From the IMG/VR virus record IMGVR_UViG_3300039106_000302, positions 1 through 25,471 of that record: a stretch of DNA of 25,471 bases; one strand, 5' to 3'. Positions 1 to 6,102 of this stretch are shown here, one piece after another (within the stretch, counting starts at the first letter, position 1; the number at the start of each line of letters is the position of its first letter). This DNA is from a virus. Under the pieces are notes generated by a model. It did no database searches. It was not told the DNA's origin and saw nothing but the letters and a program-made list of their open reading frames with translations. The position numbers were made by a program, and so were the translations under genes.

Positions 1-1
1 A

Positions 2-409
2 TCATCTACAGCACCAAAGATGGTTGAAGGAGTTCCTGCACGTTCAGCTAATCCTTTAGCTAAGTATTACCCACAGGCTATGAAGGATCCTACTAAAACT
101 GTAAACGCATACAACATGCCTACTCTAAAGAGATACTTAGAGTCAGACACAACAGGTCGACGTAGAAACACACCATTTCAGGATCCTGCTAAAACAAATG
201 AAATTATTGAAAAGTTTATGAGTATGTCATCCCGTGAAGAGTATCTCAAAGAAAATCCAAATATGGAAACCGTCATCTCTGGCGGTGCCAACTTTATAGA
301 CCCAGTGCGACTTGGTATTAGAAAACCAGACCAAGGATTTAAGGAGGTTCTACAGCGCATTCACGAAAAAACACCTGGAAGTCAACTTAATAAAAACTCA
401 AATATCTAA
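2..409 (+). CDS. Unknown phage protein, 5' end cut by window
   Basis: The reading frame is open from base 2 to the stop at 407-409. The first ATG (base 20) has no Shine-Dalgarno (SD) sequence before it and open codons precede it, so the gene most likely begins outside the window. The visible C-terminal part is about 135 residues, hydrophilic, rich in Lys, Arg, Asn and Pro, with no membrane segment or motif I recognise. Its stop overlaps the SD (AAGGA, 408-412) of the PhoH-like gene, so the two are probably co-transcribed. The function is unknown; a structural or DNA-metabolism role cannot be told apart from the sequence. Confidence 0.7.
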   Translation, partial: SSTAPKMVEGVPARSANPLAKYYPQAMKDPTKTVNAYNMPTLKRYLESDTTGRRRNTPFQDPAKTNEIIEKFMSMSSREEYLKENPNMETVISGGANFIDPVRLGIRKPDQGFKEVLQRIHEKTPGSQLNKNSNI

Positions 410-417
410 GGATTAAA

Positions 418-1185
418 ATGGCCAGAAGAACACGACCGCAAATTACTCCAATCGAAACAGAAACATATGAACAACAGCGCAATCCCGTTGCCACAAATCG
501 TTTAAAACTCCGAATTGATGATCTTCATACATTTAAACCTTTAACAGAAAATCAAAAGAAATTCTTTGATGCTTATCGTGTTGGTGACTATTTCATAGCA
601 CTACACGGAGTAGCTGGTACTGGTAAAACGTTTTGTGCTTTATATAAAGCCATTGAAGAAGTATTGGATAAAAGTAATCCATTTAGTCAGATTATTATTG
701 TTCGCTCAGCCGTACAAGGTCGAGAGATTGGACATCTTCCAGGAGATGTAAACGAGAAGATGGAGATCTTTCAGCAACCTTATCGTCAGATTTGTGAAAC
801 TTTATTCGATCGCAAAGATGCTTGGGATCGTTTGGAAGAACAACATCACATTCAGTTTATCTCAACGTCATTCATTCGTGGTATGTCATTTGATAATGCG
901 ATTATTATCGTAGATGAGATGCAGAACCTAAACTACGAAGAGATTGATACAGTTATGACTCGTGTTGGTCATCAGTCTAAGATTATCTGGTGCGGTGACT
1001 ATCGCCAGACAGACTTGACCAAGAAAAAGAATGACGTAACAGGTATTCTTAAGTTCTTTGATATTGCTCAGCATATGAGTTCTTTTACTCGTATTGAGTT
1101 TACTGTTGACGATATCGTACGATCATCTTTAGTTAAGGATTATATTCTAGCTAAGTTAAGATACGAAGATGCGACTCCAGATTAA
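418..1185 (+). CDS. phoH: PhoH-like P-loop ATPase
   Basis: This 255-residue protein carries a Walker A motif GVAGTGKT (residues 64-71) and a hydrophobic Walker B strand ending in VDE (about 162-167). A GDYRQTDL segment (193-200) follows in the place of the sensor/motif III of PhoH ATPases. This spacing and the RSAVQGREIGHLPGD block after the P-loop are typical of the PhoH family, which is common in marine T4-type phages. Cellular PhoH proteins are linked to phosphate starvation and RNA metabolism; the phage role is unsettled. The start has AAGGA five bases upstream. I am sure of the family, not of the substrate. Confidence 0.92.
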   Translation: MARRTRPQITPIETETYEQQRNPVATNRLKLRIDDLHTFKPLTENQKKFFDAYRVGDYFIALHGVAGTGKTFCALYKAIEEVLDKSNPFSQIIIVRSAVQGREIGHLPGDVNEKMEIFQQPYRQICETLFDRKDAWDRLEEQHHIQFISTSFIRGMSFDNAIIIVDEMQNLNYEEIDTVMTRVGHQSKIIWCGDYRQTDLTKKKNDVTGILKFFDIAQHMSSFTRIEFTVDDIVRSSLVKDYILAKLRYEDATPD

Positions 1186-1191
1186 TAAATA
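1184..1191 (+). promoter_or_regulatory. Possible late promoter box (7 of 8 match)
   Basis: AATAAATA differs at one base from the T4 late box TATAAATA. Transcription would start near 1197, just before the SD (AGGGA, 1204-1208) of the endolysin gene, a typical late gene. It overlaps the end of phoH and is AT-rich, so a chance match is possible. Confidence 0.3.
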
Positions 1192-1215
1192 ATATCTTTA
1201 GATAGGGAAATTAAT

Positions 1216-1854
1216 ATGGCATTACCATTTAAATTTACAGCAGATACTTTTAGAGAATTATTTCCAAAGAATAAAGATCCTGAAATTTGGGCTGACGCGA
1301 TCAATGAAATCTTACCAGACTATGATATCAATACACCTAAACGTGTTGCAGCATTTCTAGCTCAATGTGGTCACGAGTCTGGTGGGTTCACCACACTTTC
1401 CGAGAACCTAAATTACGGTGCAGCTGGTTTGCGTGGTATCTTTGGTAAGTATTTCCCAGATGATGCCACTGCTAATGCATATGCCCGTCAACCAGAAAAG
1501 ATTGCAAATAAGATTTACGCCAATCGTATGGGTAATGGTGATACTGCATCTGGCGAAGGATATAAGTTCCGAGGTCGTGGTCCAATTCAACTAACTGGTA
1601 AAGCAAACTATACAGCATTTGCTAATGATATGTTTGAAGATCCAGAAACTGTTCTGGATAATCCAGACGTGGTGGCTCTTGATAAAGAAACTGCGTTGAC
1701 ATCTGCTGTGTGGTTTTGGAATAAGAACAAACTAAATGCTCTTGCAGATGTTGGTGACATTAAAACAATGACTAAAAAGATTAATGGTGGCTATATCGGT
1801 CTTGAAGATCGCATTAAACACTATGACCACGCTTTACACGTTCTAGGTGCATAA
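1216..1854 (+). CDS. GH19 chitinase-like endolysin
   Basis: This 212-residue protein has the glycoside hydrolase family 19 pattern: CGHESGG with the likely catalytic Glu54, followed by SENLNYGAAGL with Glu63, then GYKFRGRGPIQLTGKANY (115-132), which lines the substrate cleft. Phage GH19 enzymes of this length act as endolysins that cut the glycan strands of peptidoglycan at lysis. There is no signal peptide or membrane segment, so export would need a holin; a holin-like gene is present at 21856-22326 on the other strand. The start has AGGGA eight bases upstream. Confidence 0.9.
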   Translation: MALPFKFTADTFRELFPKNKDPEIWADAINEILPDYDINTPKRVAAFLAQCGHESGGFTTLSENLNYGAAGLRGIFGKYFPDDATANAYARQPEKIANKIYANRMGNGDTASGEGYKFRGRGPIQLTGKANYTAFANDMFEDPETVLDNPDVVALDKETALTSAVWFWNKNKLNALADVGDIKTMTKKINGGYIGLEDRIKHYDHALHVLGA

Positions 1855-1859
1855 TAAAC

Positions 1860-1888
1860 TTGTTATTAAATAAAGCTTGGGGTATAAT
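1860..1888 (+). promoter_or_regulatory. Sigma70-type promoter
   Basis: TTGTTA (1860-1865), a 17-bp spacer and TATAAT (1883-1888) lie just ahead of the exonuclease gene. Spacing equals that of the promoter family found in this phage, although the spacer sequence is less similar. Confidence 0.6.
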
Positions 1889-1921
1889 TATTGAATAAAT
1901 GTTATATCCCTAAGGAATACT

Positions 1922-2569
1922 TTGAAGCAATTTATTGAACATGGATTTAAGAAGCTAAGTAGAGTTGAGATTGCTGGTGTTAGATACTATGACACTGGTG
2001 AAGGGAAATACCCATCGGTAACTACTGTTACTGGGTTGTTAAGTAAAGATAGCATTCTGGCATGGCGCAAGAGAGTTGGTGAAGAAGAAGCCAATCGTGT
2101 GTCTGCCAGAGCTTCAAAACGTGGAACAGAAATCCACTCACTATGTGAGAATTATCTAAAATATGATAAAGCAGAACCGAGTATCTTTGATGCTCAGATG
2201 TTCAACTCTCTAAAGCCAATCCTCAATAACATAGATAATATCCATGCTTTGGAGTCACCACTTTATTCACATAAGTTAAAGGTGGCAGGAACGGTTGACT
2301 GTATTGCAGAATACAATGGTGTCTTGTCGGTAATTGACTTTAAGACATCTGGTAGAATTAAAAATCGTGATGATATTCACGGATACTTTCTTCAGACATC
2401 GGCATATGCTTACATGTTCTGGGAGCAAACGAAAATGTCTCCAACACAAATAGTAATTATTATGGGTGTTGACGACGAGAACCCTTTGGTATTCATCGAG
2501 CCAATAACTCCATGGTTGCCGAAGTTTATTGATGTGAGAAACCAATTCAAACAGTTGAATGGGTATTAG
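1922..2569 (+). CDS. PD-(D/E)XK exonuclease-like protein
   Basis: This 215-residue protein shows a RecB/MGME1-like nuclease core: RGTEIH (67-72), GTVD with Asp126, then a strand ending in D139-F-K141 (IDFKTSG), and a following LQTSAYAYM helix with Gln158. This order is that of Cas4/RecB-type PD-(D/E)XK exonucleases, which trim single- or double-stranded DNA ends. The start is TTG: AAGGA lies at 1912-1916, five bases upstream, and no in-frame ATG occurs before the conserved part. A dedicated promoter precedes it. The role is inferred to be DNA recombination, repair or host DNA recycling. Confidence 0.82.
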   Translation: MKQFIEHGFKKLSRVEIAGVRYYDTGEGKYPSVTTVTGLLSKDSILAWRKRVGEEEANRVSARASKRGTEIHSLCENYLKYDKAEPSIFDAQMFNSLKPILNNIDNIHALESPLYSHKLKVAGTVDCIAEYNGVLSVIDFKTSGRIKNRDDIHGYFLQTSAYAYMFWEQTKMSPTQIVIIMGVDDENPLVFIEPITPWLPKFIDVRNQFKQLNGY

Positions 2570-2578
2570 GAGAATTAT

Positions 2579-2845
2579 ATGGCTAAATTAGTTCCTATCA
2601 AGGATAAAATCGCAGTAGTGCGAATTAAAAGTAAACTAGAAACTGACTCAGGTATTGTTATTGAGTCATCACGTAGTGACGGAGTCGATAAGGCAAAGGT
2701 AATAGCCATCGGTCCAAATGTGGATTTGGTGCAGGTTGACCAAACCGTTTTAATTGACTGGTCAAAAGTAGTTCATGCTACAATTGAGAATAACCCAGTT
2801 TATGTGTTGTCGCAAGATGATGTTAACGCAATTCTAGAAGAGTAA
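2579..2845 (+). CDS. GroES-like co-chaperonin
   Basis: This 88-residue protein follows the GroES layout: an N-terminal strand LVPIKDKIAVVRIK, a mobile-loop region with SGIVI, the KVIAIGP turn, a VDQTVLI strand and a C-terminal YVLSQDDVNAILEE ending. Phage co-chaperonins (T4 gp31 is the analogue) replace host GroES on GroEL to fold the large capsid protein. The segment after the mobile loop is shorter than in E. coli GroES (97 residues). AGGAG overlaps the stop of the exonuclease gene, so the two are one operon. Confidence 0.85.
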   Translation: MAKLVPIKDKIAVVRIKSKLETDSGIVIESSRSDGVDKAKVIAIGPNVDLVQVDQTVLIDWSKVVHATIENNPVYVLSQDDVNAILEE

Positions 2846-2849
2846 TTAT

Positions 2850-2942
2850 ATGTTTGCAGGATTAATTAACATTGCTTTCTGGATTGCCATGGCATTCGCA
2901 TTGTGTTTGTGGGTTCTACCTGCATTAGAAAAAGTTTTTTAA
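2850..2942 (+). CDS. Small single-span membrane peptide
   Basis: This is a 30-residue ORF beginning MFAGLINIAFWIAMAFALCL, nearly all hydrophobic, followed by a short charged end. It fills the gap between the GroES-like gene (4 bases away) and the beta-barrel gene (12 bases away) and is on the same strand. No strong SD is seen; translation could be coupled to the upstream stop. Function unknown. Confidence 0.45.
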   Translation: MFAGLINIAFWIAMAFALCLWVLPALEKVF

Positions 2943-2954
2943 AAGGGAGTAATT

Positions 2955-3533
2955 ATGAAGAAAAGTATTTTATTAGCAGCACTATTAGCAGTTTCAACAA
3001 GTGTAATGGCTGAAGGCAATTTCGCCCACATCCAATACGCTTTCCGTGATACGGTATCTAGTAATAGCCAAGATCCAAATCGTCAAGGTGTAAACTTCAC
3101 ATTTGGAACTAAAGTATATCCAGGTGTTACCTTAGATATCAATAATCAATTCCGTACTGAACGTTTAAATTCAGATACTGGATCAAGTTCTAATCGTCTT
3201 GAAGCTGGTTTAACAGGACAGTTTGATGTTCTTAAAGATGTTGCTGTTTATGGTCGTGGTGCTCTTGGTCAGAAGTTTGCAACTAGCGAAGACCATACGT
3301 ATTATAGCTTAGAGGGTGGCGTAAAAACTCAAGTAACTCCTGACTTAAATGTTCGTGTTGCATATCGTTTCCGTGACTCCTTCAATGATACTTACGCTGA
3401 CAAAACGAACACTATTCGTTTAGGTGCTGAGTATGCATTGAATAAAACAAGTGCGTTGACTTTAGGTATCGATCGTGCTTATGGCGATTCAGAGTTTATC
3501 GGTTACAATGCAGGTTACGTAGTTAAGTTCTAA
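2955..3533 (+). CDS. Outer-membrane beta-barrel (porin-like) protein
   Basis: The 192-residue product starts with a clear Sec signal peptide (MKKSILLAALLAVSTSVMA, cleavage expected after residue 19). The mature part is built of short alternating strands with aromatic girdles and Asp/Ser/Asn turns (for example VRVAYRFRDS, RLGAEYAL) and ends in Phe (GYVVKF), the usual C-terminal signal for the Bam assembly machine. It resembles small KdgM/porin-type barrels in style, but no specific family is certain. It would sit in the host outer membrane during infection. A strong SD (AGGGAG) is present. Possible roles are receptor masking, permeability change, or aid to lysis. Confidence 0.75.
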   Translation: MKKSILLAALLAVSTSVMAEGNFAHIQYAFRDTVSSNSQDPNRQGVNFTFGTKVYPGVTLDINNQFRTERLNSDTGSSSNRLEAGLTGQFDVLKDVAVYGRGALGQKFATSEDHTYYSLEGGVKTQVTPDLNVRVAYRFRDSFNDTYADKTNTIRLGAEYALNKTSALTLGIDRAYGDSEFIGYNAGYVVKF

Positions 3534-3540
3534 ATAAACA

Positions 3541-3640
3541 ACAGTCCAGCCAAAACTGCGGTATAGCTAGAATTTACTAGTGAACCTAGAGGACGCTTTA
3601 GGGTATGGACATCTCGGGAGGACAACTCCCAACTTACATG
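3541..3640 (+). promoter_or_regulatory. Structured 5' leader of the Lys-rich peptide gene
   Basis: About 100 noncoding bases separate the barrel gene from the next SD. They contain a hairpin GGGAG-gacaa-CTCCC (3616-3630) close to the SD and several further short pairings (for example CCTA/TAGG around 3584-3603). A late-box-like TCTAAATA lies at 3529-3536. The length and structure suggest a regulatory leader, but no known riboswitch is recognised. Confidence 0.35.
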
Positions 3641-3649
3641 GAGAATAGT

Positions 3650-3865
3650 ATGAAAGCAGTTTTACTAGCAGTATTATTGGCTTTCTCTTTTTCAACGGTA
3701 ACTATGGCTGCACCAGCTTATACAGTAATTGCTAATGCTTCTAATGCAAAAGCACCAGCTAAGAAAGTTAAAGCTAAACCAGCAGCAGTAGTTAAGAAAG
3801 AAGAAAAGAAAGAAGCATCAGTTACTTACAAGAAGCCAACACGTAAGAAAGTAGTTAAGAAGTAG
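3650..3865 (+). CDS. Secreted Lys/Ala-rich small protein
   Basis: The 71-residue product begins with a signal peptide (MKAVLLAVLLAFSFSTVTMA, cleavage near Ala20-Ala21) followed by a low-complexity mature part rich in Lys, Ala, Pro and Val, ending in RKKVVKK. It would be exported to the periplasm and is strongly basic. The start is set by GGAG at 3640-3643; an upstream ATG at 3605 lies in the structured leader and lacks an SD. An intrinsic terminator follows at once. A basic exported peptide could bind peptidoglycan, LPS or nucleic acid; none of these is shown. Confidence 0.7.
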   Translation: MKAVLLAVLLAFSFSTVTMAAPAYTVIANASNAKAPAKKVKAKPAAVVKKEEKKEASVTYKKPTRKKVVKK

Positions 3866-3869
3866 CAAG

Positions 3870-3890
3870 AAAGGGGTGAAATTCCCCTTT
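3870..3890 (+). terminator. Intrinsic terminator
   Basis: AAAGGGG-tgaaatt-CCCCTTT forms a seven-base-pair stem five bases after the stop of the Lys-rich gene, followed by the T-rich ACTTTTATT. Its last bases are also the -35 box of the next promoter. Confidence 0.75.
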
Positions 3891-3916
3891 ACTTTTATTA
3901 ATAAATAGTGTATAAT
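3888..3916 (+). promoter_or_regulatory. Phage promoter, TTTACT-17-TATAAT
   Basis: TTTACT (3888-3893), a 17-bp spacer and TATAAT (3911-3916). It belongs to the recurring promoter family and drives the cell-wall hydrolase gene, leaving a leader of about 75 bases. Confidence 0.85.
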
Positions 3917-3998
3917 AGCAGTTATTCATTAAATCGCAGCAGTTTCTATTTTGTTATTGGTAGTAGTTGGTTAGCAGTAAATAATACAGGAGAACAAT

Positions 3999-4613
3999 AT
4001 GCGCATAATTCTAGCAGGATTAGTCATCGCAGCATCTTTAATCGGTCTTAGTTTACTAGTAGATTATAACAGCGAAGTTCCAAAACTTGTATCGTATGAT
4101 GATATGATACCGAAAGCTAAAACAGAAATTGATTGTTTAGCAAAGAATATATATTTTGAGGCAGGCAATCAAGACGATAATGGTAAGATTGCCGTTGCTC
4201 TAGTAACAATGAATAGAGTTGCCAGTGGGCAATTCGCAGGTAGTGTATGTAGTGTAGTAAAAGAGAAATCGGCAAAAGTTTGCCAGTTCTCTTGGTGGTG
4301 TGATGGTAAATCACATAAGATACTAGAGAGATCTACATATAATAAATCTCGACAAGTAGCTATGTTCGTTTACCTAAATTATGGTAAGGTTAAGGATATT
4401 ACAAAGGGAGCTACGTATTACCATGCGAACTATGTAAGTCCAGGATGGTCAAATTTGAAGAAGACCATTTCAATCGGGCAACACATTTTTTATAAACCAA
4501 AGAGAGATAATAATTATGATGAACAAACTAAATTTAGTATTAGGCAACAGTTCCAGTCCCAACCAAAGTTCGTTCATGTTGTTGATGGAAGATATCTCAC
4601 TCCAGTCTTGTAA
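3999..4613 (+). CDS. SleB-type cell-wall hydrolase, membrane-anchored
   Basis: This 204-residue protein starts with a signal anchor (about residues 2-21). The Hydrolase_2/SleB domain follows: CLAKNIYFEAGNQ with the likely catalytic Glu54, ALVTMNRV, CQFSWWCDG, GATYYHANYVSPGW and IGQHIFYK. These enzymes cut peptidoglycan glycan strands. The domain ends near residue 172; the last 30 or so residues overlap the start of the ClpP-like gene in another frame and look unrelated to the family. AGGAG lies at 3988-3992. With the GH19 protein it makes two peptidoglycan enzymes in the window; this one may act at entry or on the periplasmic side. Confidence 0.85.
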   Translation: MRIILAGLVIAASLIGLSLLVDYNSEVPKLVSYDDMIPKAKTEIDCLAKNIYFEAGNQDDNGKIAVALVTMNRVASGQFAGSVCSVVKEKSAKVCQFSWWCDGKSHKILERSTYNKSRQVAMFVYLNYGKVKDITKGATYYHANYVSPGWSNLKKTISIGQHIFYKPKRDNNYDEQTKFSIRQQFQSQPKFVHVVDGRYLTPVL

Positions 4614-5073
4614 GAGCACTATTGAGTGGATTGTCGAAGCTAACTTTGCAGAAGATAAACCTGAGTCATTAAACCTAATGATATGTTCTCCAGGTGGAGA
4701 TCTGCATGCAGCGTTTGCTCTGATTGATGTAATGAAAGGTAGTAAGATCCCAGTAAATACTATTGGGCTTGGTGAGATCGCTTCAGCTGGTCTATTGATT
4801 TTCTTGGCTGGTGCAAATCGTATTCTTACACCAAATACCGCTATCCTATCTCATCAGTATTCATGGGGTGCATTCGGTAAAGAGCATGAGTTATTTGCAA
4901 CAATTAAAGAGTTTGATCTTACAACTAAACGTATGATTGCACACTATAAGAAAAATACGAAACTAAATGAAACAGAAATTCGTGATGTACTACTTCCACC
5001 ACACGATGTATGGATTAGTCCTAAAGATGCTTTGAAGTATGGCATCTGTGACGTGGTAAAAGAATTATATTAA
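4516..5073 (+). CDS. clpP: ClpP-like serine protease
   Basis: The 185-residue product has the S14/ClpP pattern: ICSPGGDLHAAFALID (56-71), GLGEIASAGLL with the likely nucleophile Ser90, LSHQYSWG with His113, and PPHDVWISPKDALKYGICD with Asp164. A ClpP fold would form a degradation barrel or act alone in prohead or host protein processing. The start at 4516 lies inside the hydrolase gene, giving a 98-base overlap; the ClpP fold needs residues from about 19 onward, so the overlap is real even if a later Met is used. Marine T4-type phages often carry such genes. Confidence 0.85.
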   Translation: MMNKLNLVLGNSSSPNQSSFMLLMEDISLQSCKSTIEWIVEANFAEDKPESLNLMICSPGGDLHAAFALIDVMKGSKIPVNTIGLGEIASAGLLIFLAGANRILTPNTAILSHQYSWGAFGKEHELFATIKEFDLTTKRMIAHYKKNTKLNETEIRDVLLPPHDVWISPKDALKYGICDVVKELY

Positions 5074-5098
5074 GTTTGCAATAATAAGTAAAAATAAT

Positions 5099-5127
5099 TT
5101 GTCTTTAATTAGTAATTAGCGTATAAT
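5099..5127 (+). promoter_or_regulatory. Phage promoter, TTGTCT-17-TATAAT
   Basis: TTGTCT (5099-5104), a 17-bp spacer and TATAAT (5122-5127), about 20 bases before the first tRNA. The spacer shares the TTAATT start of the family. Confidence 0.75.
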
Positions 5128-5145
5128 GTTACTAAATAAAGTTAT

Positions 5146-5219
5146 AGCGGTGATAGGGTAATGGCAATCCGCTAGCCTCATAAGCTAGAGACGTGGTTCG
5201 ACTCCACTGACCGCAACCA
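5146..5219 (+). tRNA. tRNA-Met (CAT), possibly initiator
   Basis: The anticodon arm CTAGC-CTCATAA-GCTAG is perfect and the anticodon CAT lies at 5179-5181. The acceptor GCGGTGA pairs with TGACCGC with one mismatch, leaving unpaired A on both sides before the encoded CCA, which recalls the unpaired 1-72 of initiator tRNA. The three G-C pairs of initiator anticodon stems are absent, so identity among fMet, Met and Ile2 is open. Confidence 0.85.
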
Positions 5220-5268
5220 AATTTTTAAAATATATTTTCAAAATAATTGAAAATCATCGGGCAATTGT

Positions 5269-5276
5269 TATAAATA
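5269..5276 (+). promoter_or_regulatory. T4-type late promoter box
   Basis: Exact TATAAATA. By T4 geometry transcription would begin at about 5282, and an intrinsic terminator lies at 5427-5460, framing a transcript of about 180 bases. Confidence 0.6.
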
Positions 5277-5281
5277 GAATT

Positions 5282-5401
5282 ATGAACAAATTAAACATAA
5301 ACCATAGCAGTAATTTTAAATCAGCGGTGCTTTTAGCGCAGCCGATGAATGCTGGCTCACGCTCATGGGATTATACGATCGAGGGCTGGGATGGGTTTTA
5401 A
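5282..5401 (+). CDS. Possible 39-residue peptide, or part of a small late RNA
   Basis: An ATG-started frame of 39 codons (ends WDYTIEGWDGF) sits between an exact late box and an intrinsic terminator, flanked by tRNA units. There is no SD, and the predicted transcription start coincides with the ATG, so it would be a leaderless message. The alternative is a noncoding RNA of about 180 bases. No family is recognised. Codon content is compatible with its neighbours but too short to judge. Confidence 0.3.
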   Translation: MNKLNINHSSNFKSAVLLAQPMNAGSRSWDYTIEGWDGF

Positions 5402-5426
5402 AGTTTAATTGTTTCATACGAATTTT

Positions 5427-5463
5427 AAAAACCCGATCCAAGAAATTGTTTCGGGTTTTTTGT
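5427..5463 (+). terminator. Intrinsic terminator
   Basis: AAAAACCCGA (5427-5436) pairs perfectly with TCGGGTTTTT (5451-5460) around a 14-base loop, followed by more T residues. It ends the unit that starts at the late box 5269. Confidence 0.88.
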
Positions 5464-5472
5464 TTTTAGTTG

Positions 5473-5501
5473 TTTACTTTAATTAATAATTAGCGTATAA
5501 T
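5473..5501 (+). promoter_or_regulatory. Phage promoter, TTTACT-17-TATAAT
   Basis: TTTACT (5473-5478), 17-bp spacer, TATAAT (5496-5501). It drives the main tRNA block that starts with tRNA-Glu. Confidence 0.88.
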
Positions 5502-5550
5502 GGCTGTAAATTAAGTAGTACTGTTCTTTTACAATTTAGATGTTGTTTAT

Positions 5551-5625
5551 ATACCGTGAGTCAGCTGGTGTGGACACTTGCCTTTCAAGCAAGCTAGATG
5601 GGATCAAAACCCATACGGTATACCA
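5551..5625 (+). tRNA. tRNA-Glu (TTC)
   Basis: Acceptor ATACCGT/ACGGTAT, anticodon arm CTTGC-CTTTCAA-GCAAG with TTC at 5584-5586, T arm ATGGG/CCCAT, A73, encoded CCA. Its CCA is also the start of a long inverted repeat. Confidence 0.9.
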
Positions 5626-5747
5626 TATTAAAACATATTTGACGGATGGGATACCTGCAATGCCGCAGGATCTTGTTCGGTGCAGCTGACACTGTGCGAA
5701 AATCTTTCTTGTCAGAGATAGAAAATATTGAGTATGTTTTAATATGG
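5623..5747 (+). ncRNA. Structured non-tRNA RNA closed by a 15-bp stem
   Basis: CCATATTAAAACATA (5623-5637) is matched perfectly by its reverse complement at 5733-5747. Inside lie the hairpin CCTGC-aatgcc-GCAGG (5654-5669) and a stem CTGACA/TGTCAG (5686-5691 with 5710-5715). No anticodon arm or T loop is present. T4 has two small stable RNAs of unknown function within its tRNA cluster; this may be comparable. After tRNA-Glu is cut at its CCA, 12 bp of the closing stem would remain. Confidence 0.5.
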
Positions 5748-5753
5748 TTTTAT

Positions 5754-5839
5754 GAGTGTTCGGGGACGTTGGAGTGTCTCGGCTGGCTGTAACCCAGTTG
5801 CCTCGTGCTTAGTAGGTTCGAATCCTACAACACTCACCA
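5754..5839 (+). tRNA. tRNA-Tyr (GTA)
   Basis: Acceptor GAGTGTT/AACACTC, anticodon arm GCTGG-CTGTAAC-CCAGT with GTA at 5789-5791, long class II variable region, T arm GTAGG/CCTAC, A73 and encoded CCA. Confidence 0.92.
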
Positions 5840-5841
5840 TT

Positions 5842-5917
5842 GGGAGTATAGTATAATGGCTTATTACATTCGGCTTTTAACCGATCAATCTGGGTTCGAT
5901 TCCCAGTGCTCCTACCA
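5842..5917 (+). tRNA. tRNA-Lys (TTT)
   Basis: Acceptor GGGAGTA/TGCTCCT, anticodon arm TTCGG-CTTTTAA-CCGAT with TTT at 5876-5878, T arm CTGGG/CCCAG, encoded CCA. Two bases after tRNA-Tyr. Confidence 0.92.
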
Positions 5918-5925
5918 AGAATTAT

Positions 5926-6000
5926 AGCGGTTAAATCGAATGGCTCAGATACTACTCTTTGAAAGTAGGTAAGATGGATCGTAACCATCAACCGCTGCCA
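5926..6000 (+). tRNA. tRNA-Gln (TTG)
   Basis: Acceptor AGCGGTT/AACCGCT, anticodon arm CTACT-CTTTGAA-AGTAG with TTG at 5959-5961, T arm GATGG/CCATC, G73 as usual for Gln, encoded CCA. Confidence 0.9.
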
Positions 6001-6005
6001 GTTAT

Positions 6006-6100
6006 GTCGTGGTTCCAGTTTTACCGATCTCTCAGTTAAAAGCTGTCGGTAAGTAAAGGGTAGGGAAAGCCAAACCTTCTGGCAATAAGCCACGACACCA
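6006..6100 (+). ncRNA. tRNA-like RNA: acceptor stem and CCA without tRNA body
   Basis: GTCGTGG (6006-6012) pairs perfectly with CCACGAC (6090-6096), followed by A73-like A and an encoded CCA (6098-6100), exactly as in the neighbouring tRNAs. The 77 bases between do not form D, anticodon and T arms and contain no T-loop motif. They offer CCAG/CTGG (6015-6018 with 6079-6082), a long hairpin TTACCGA/TCGGTAA (6021-6027 with 6046-6052) and AAGG/CCTT (6056-6059 with 6075-6078). It would be matured like a tRNA. Function unknown. Confidence 0.6.
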
Positions 6101-6102
6101 GT

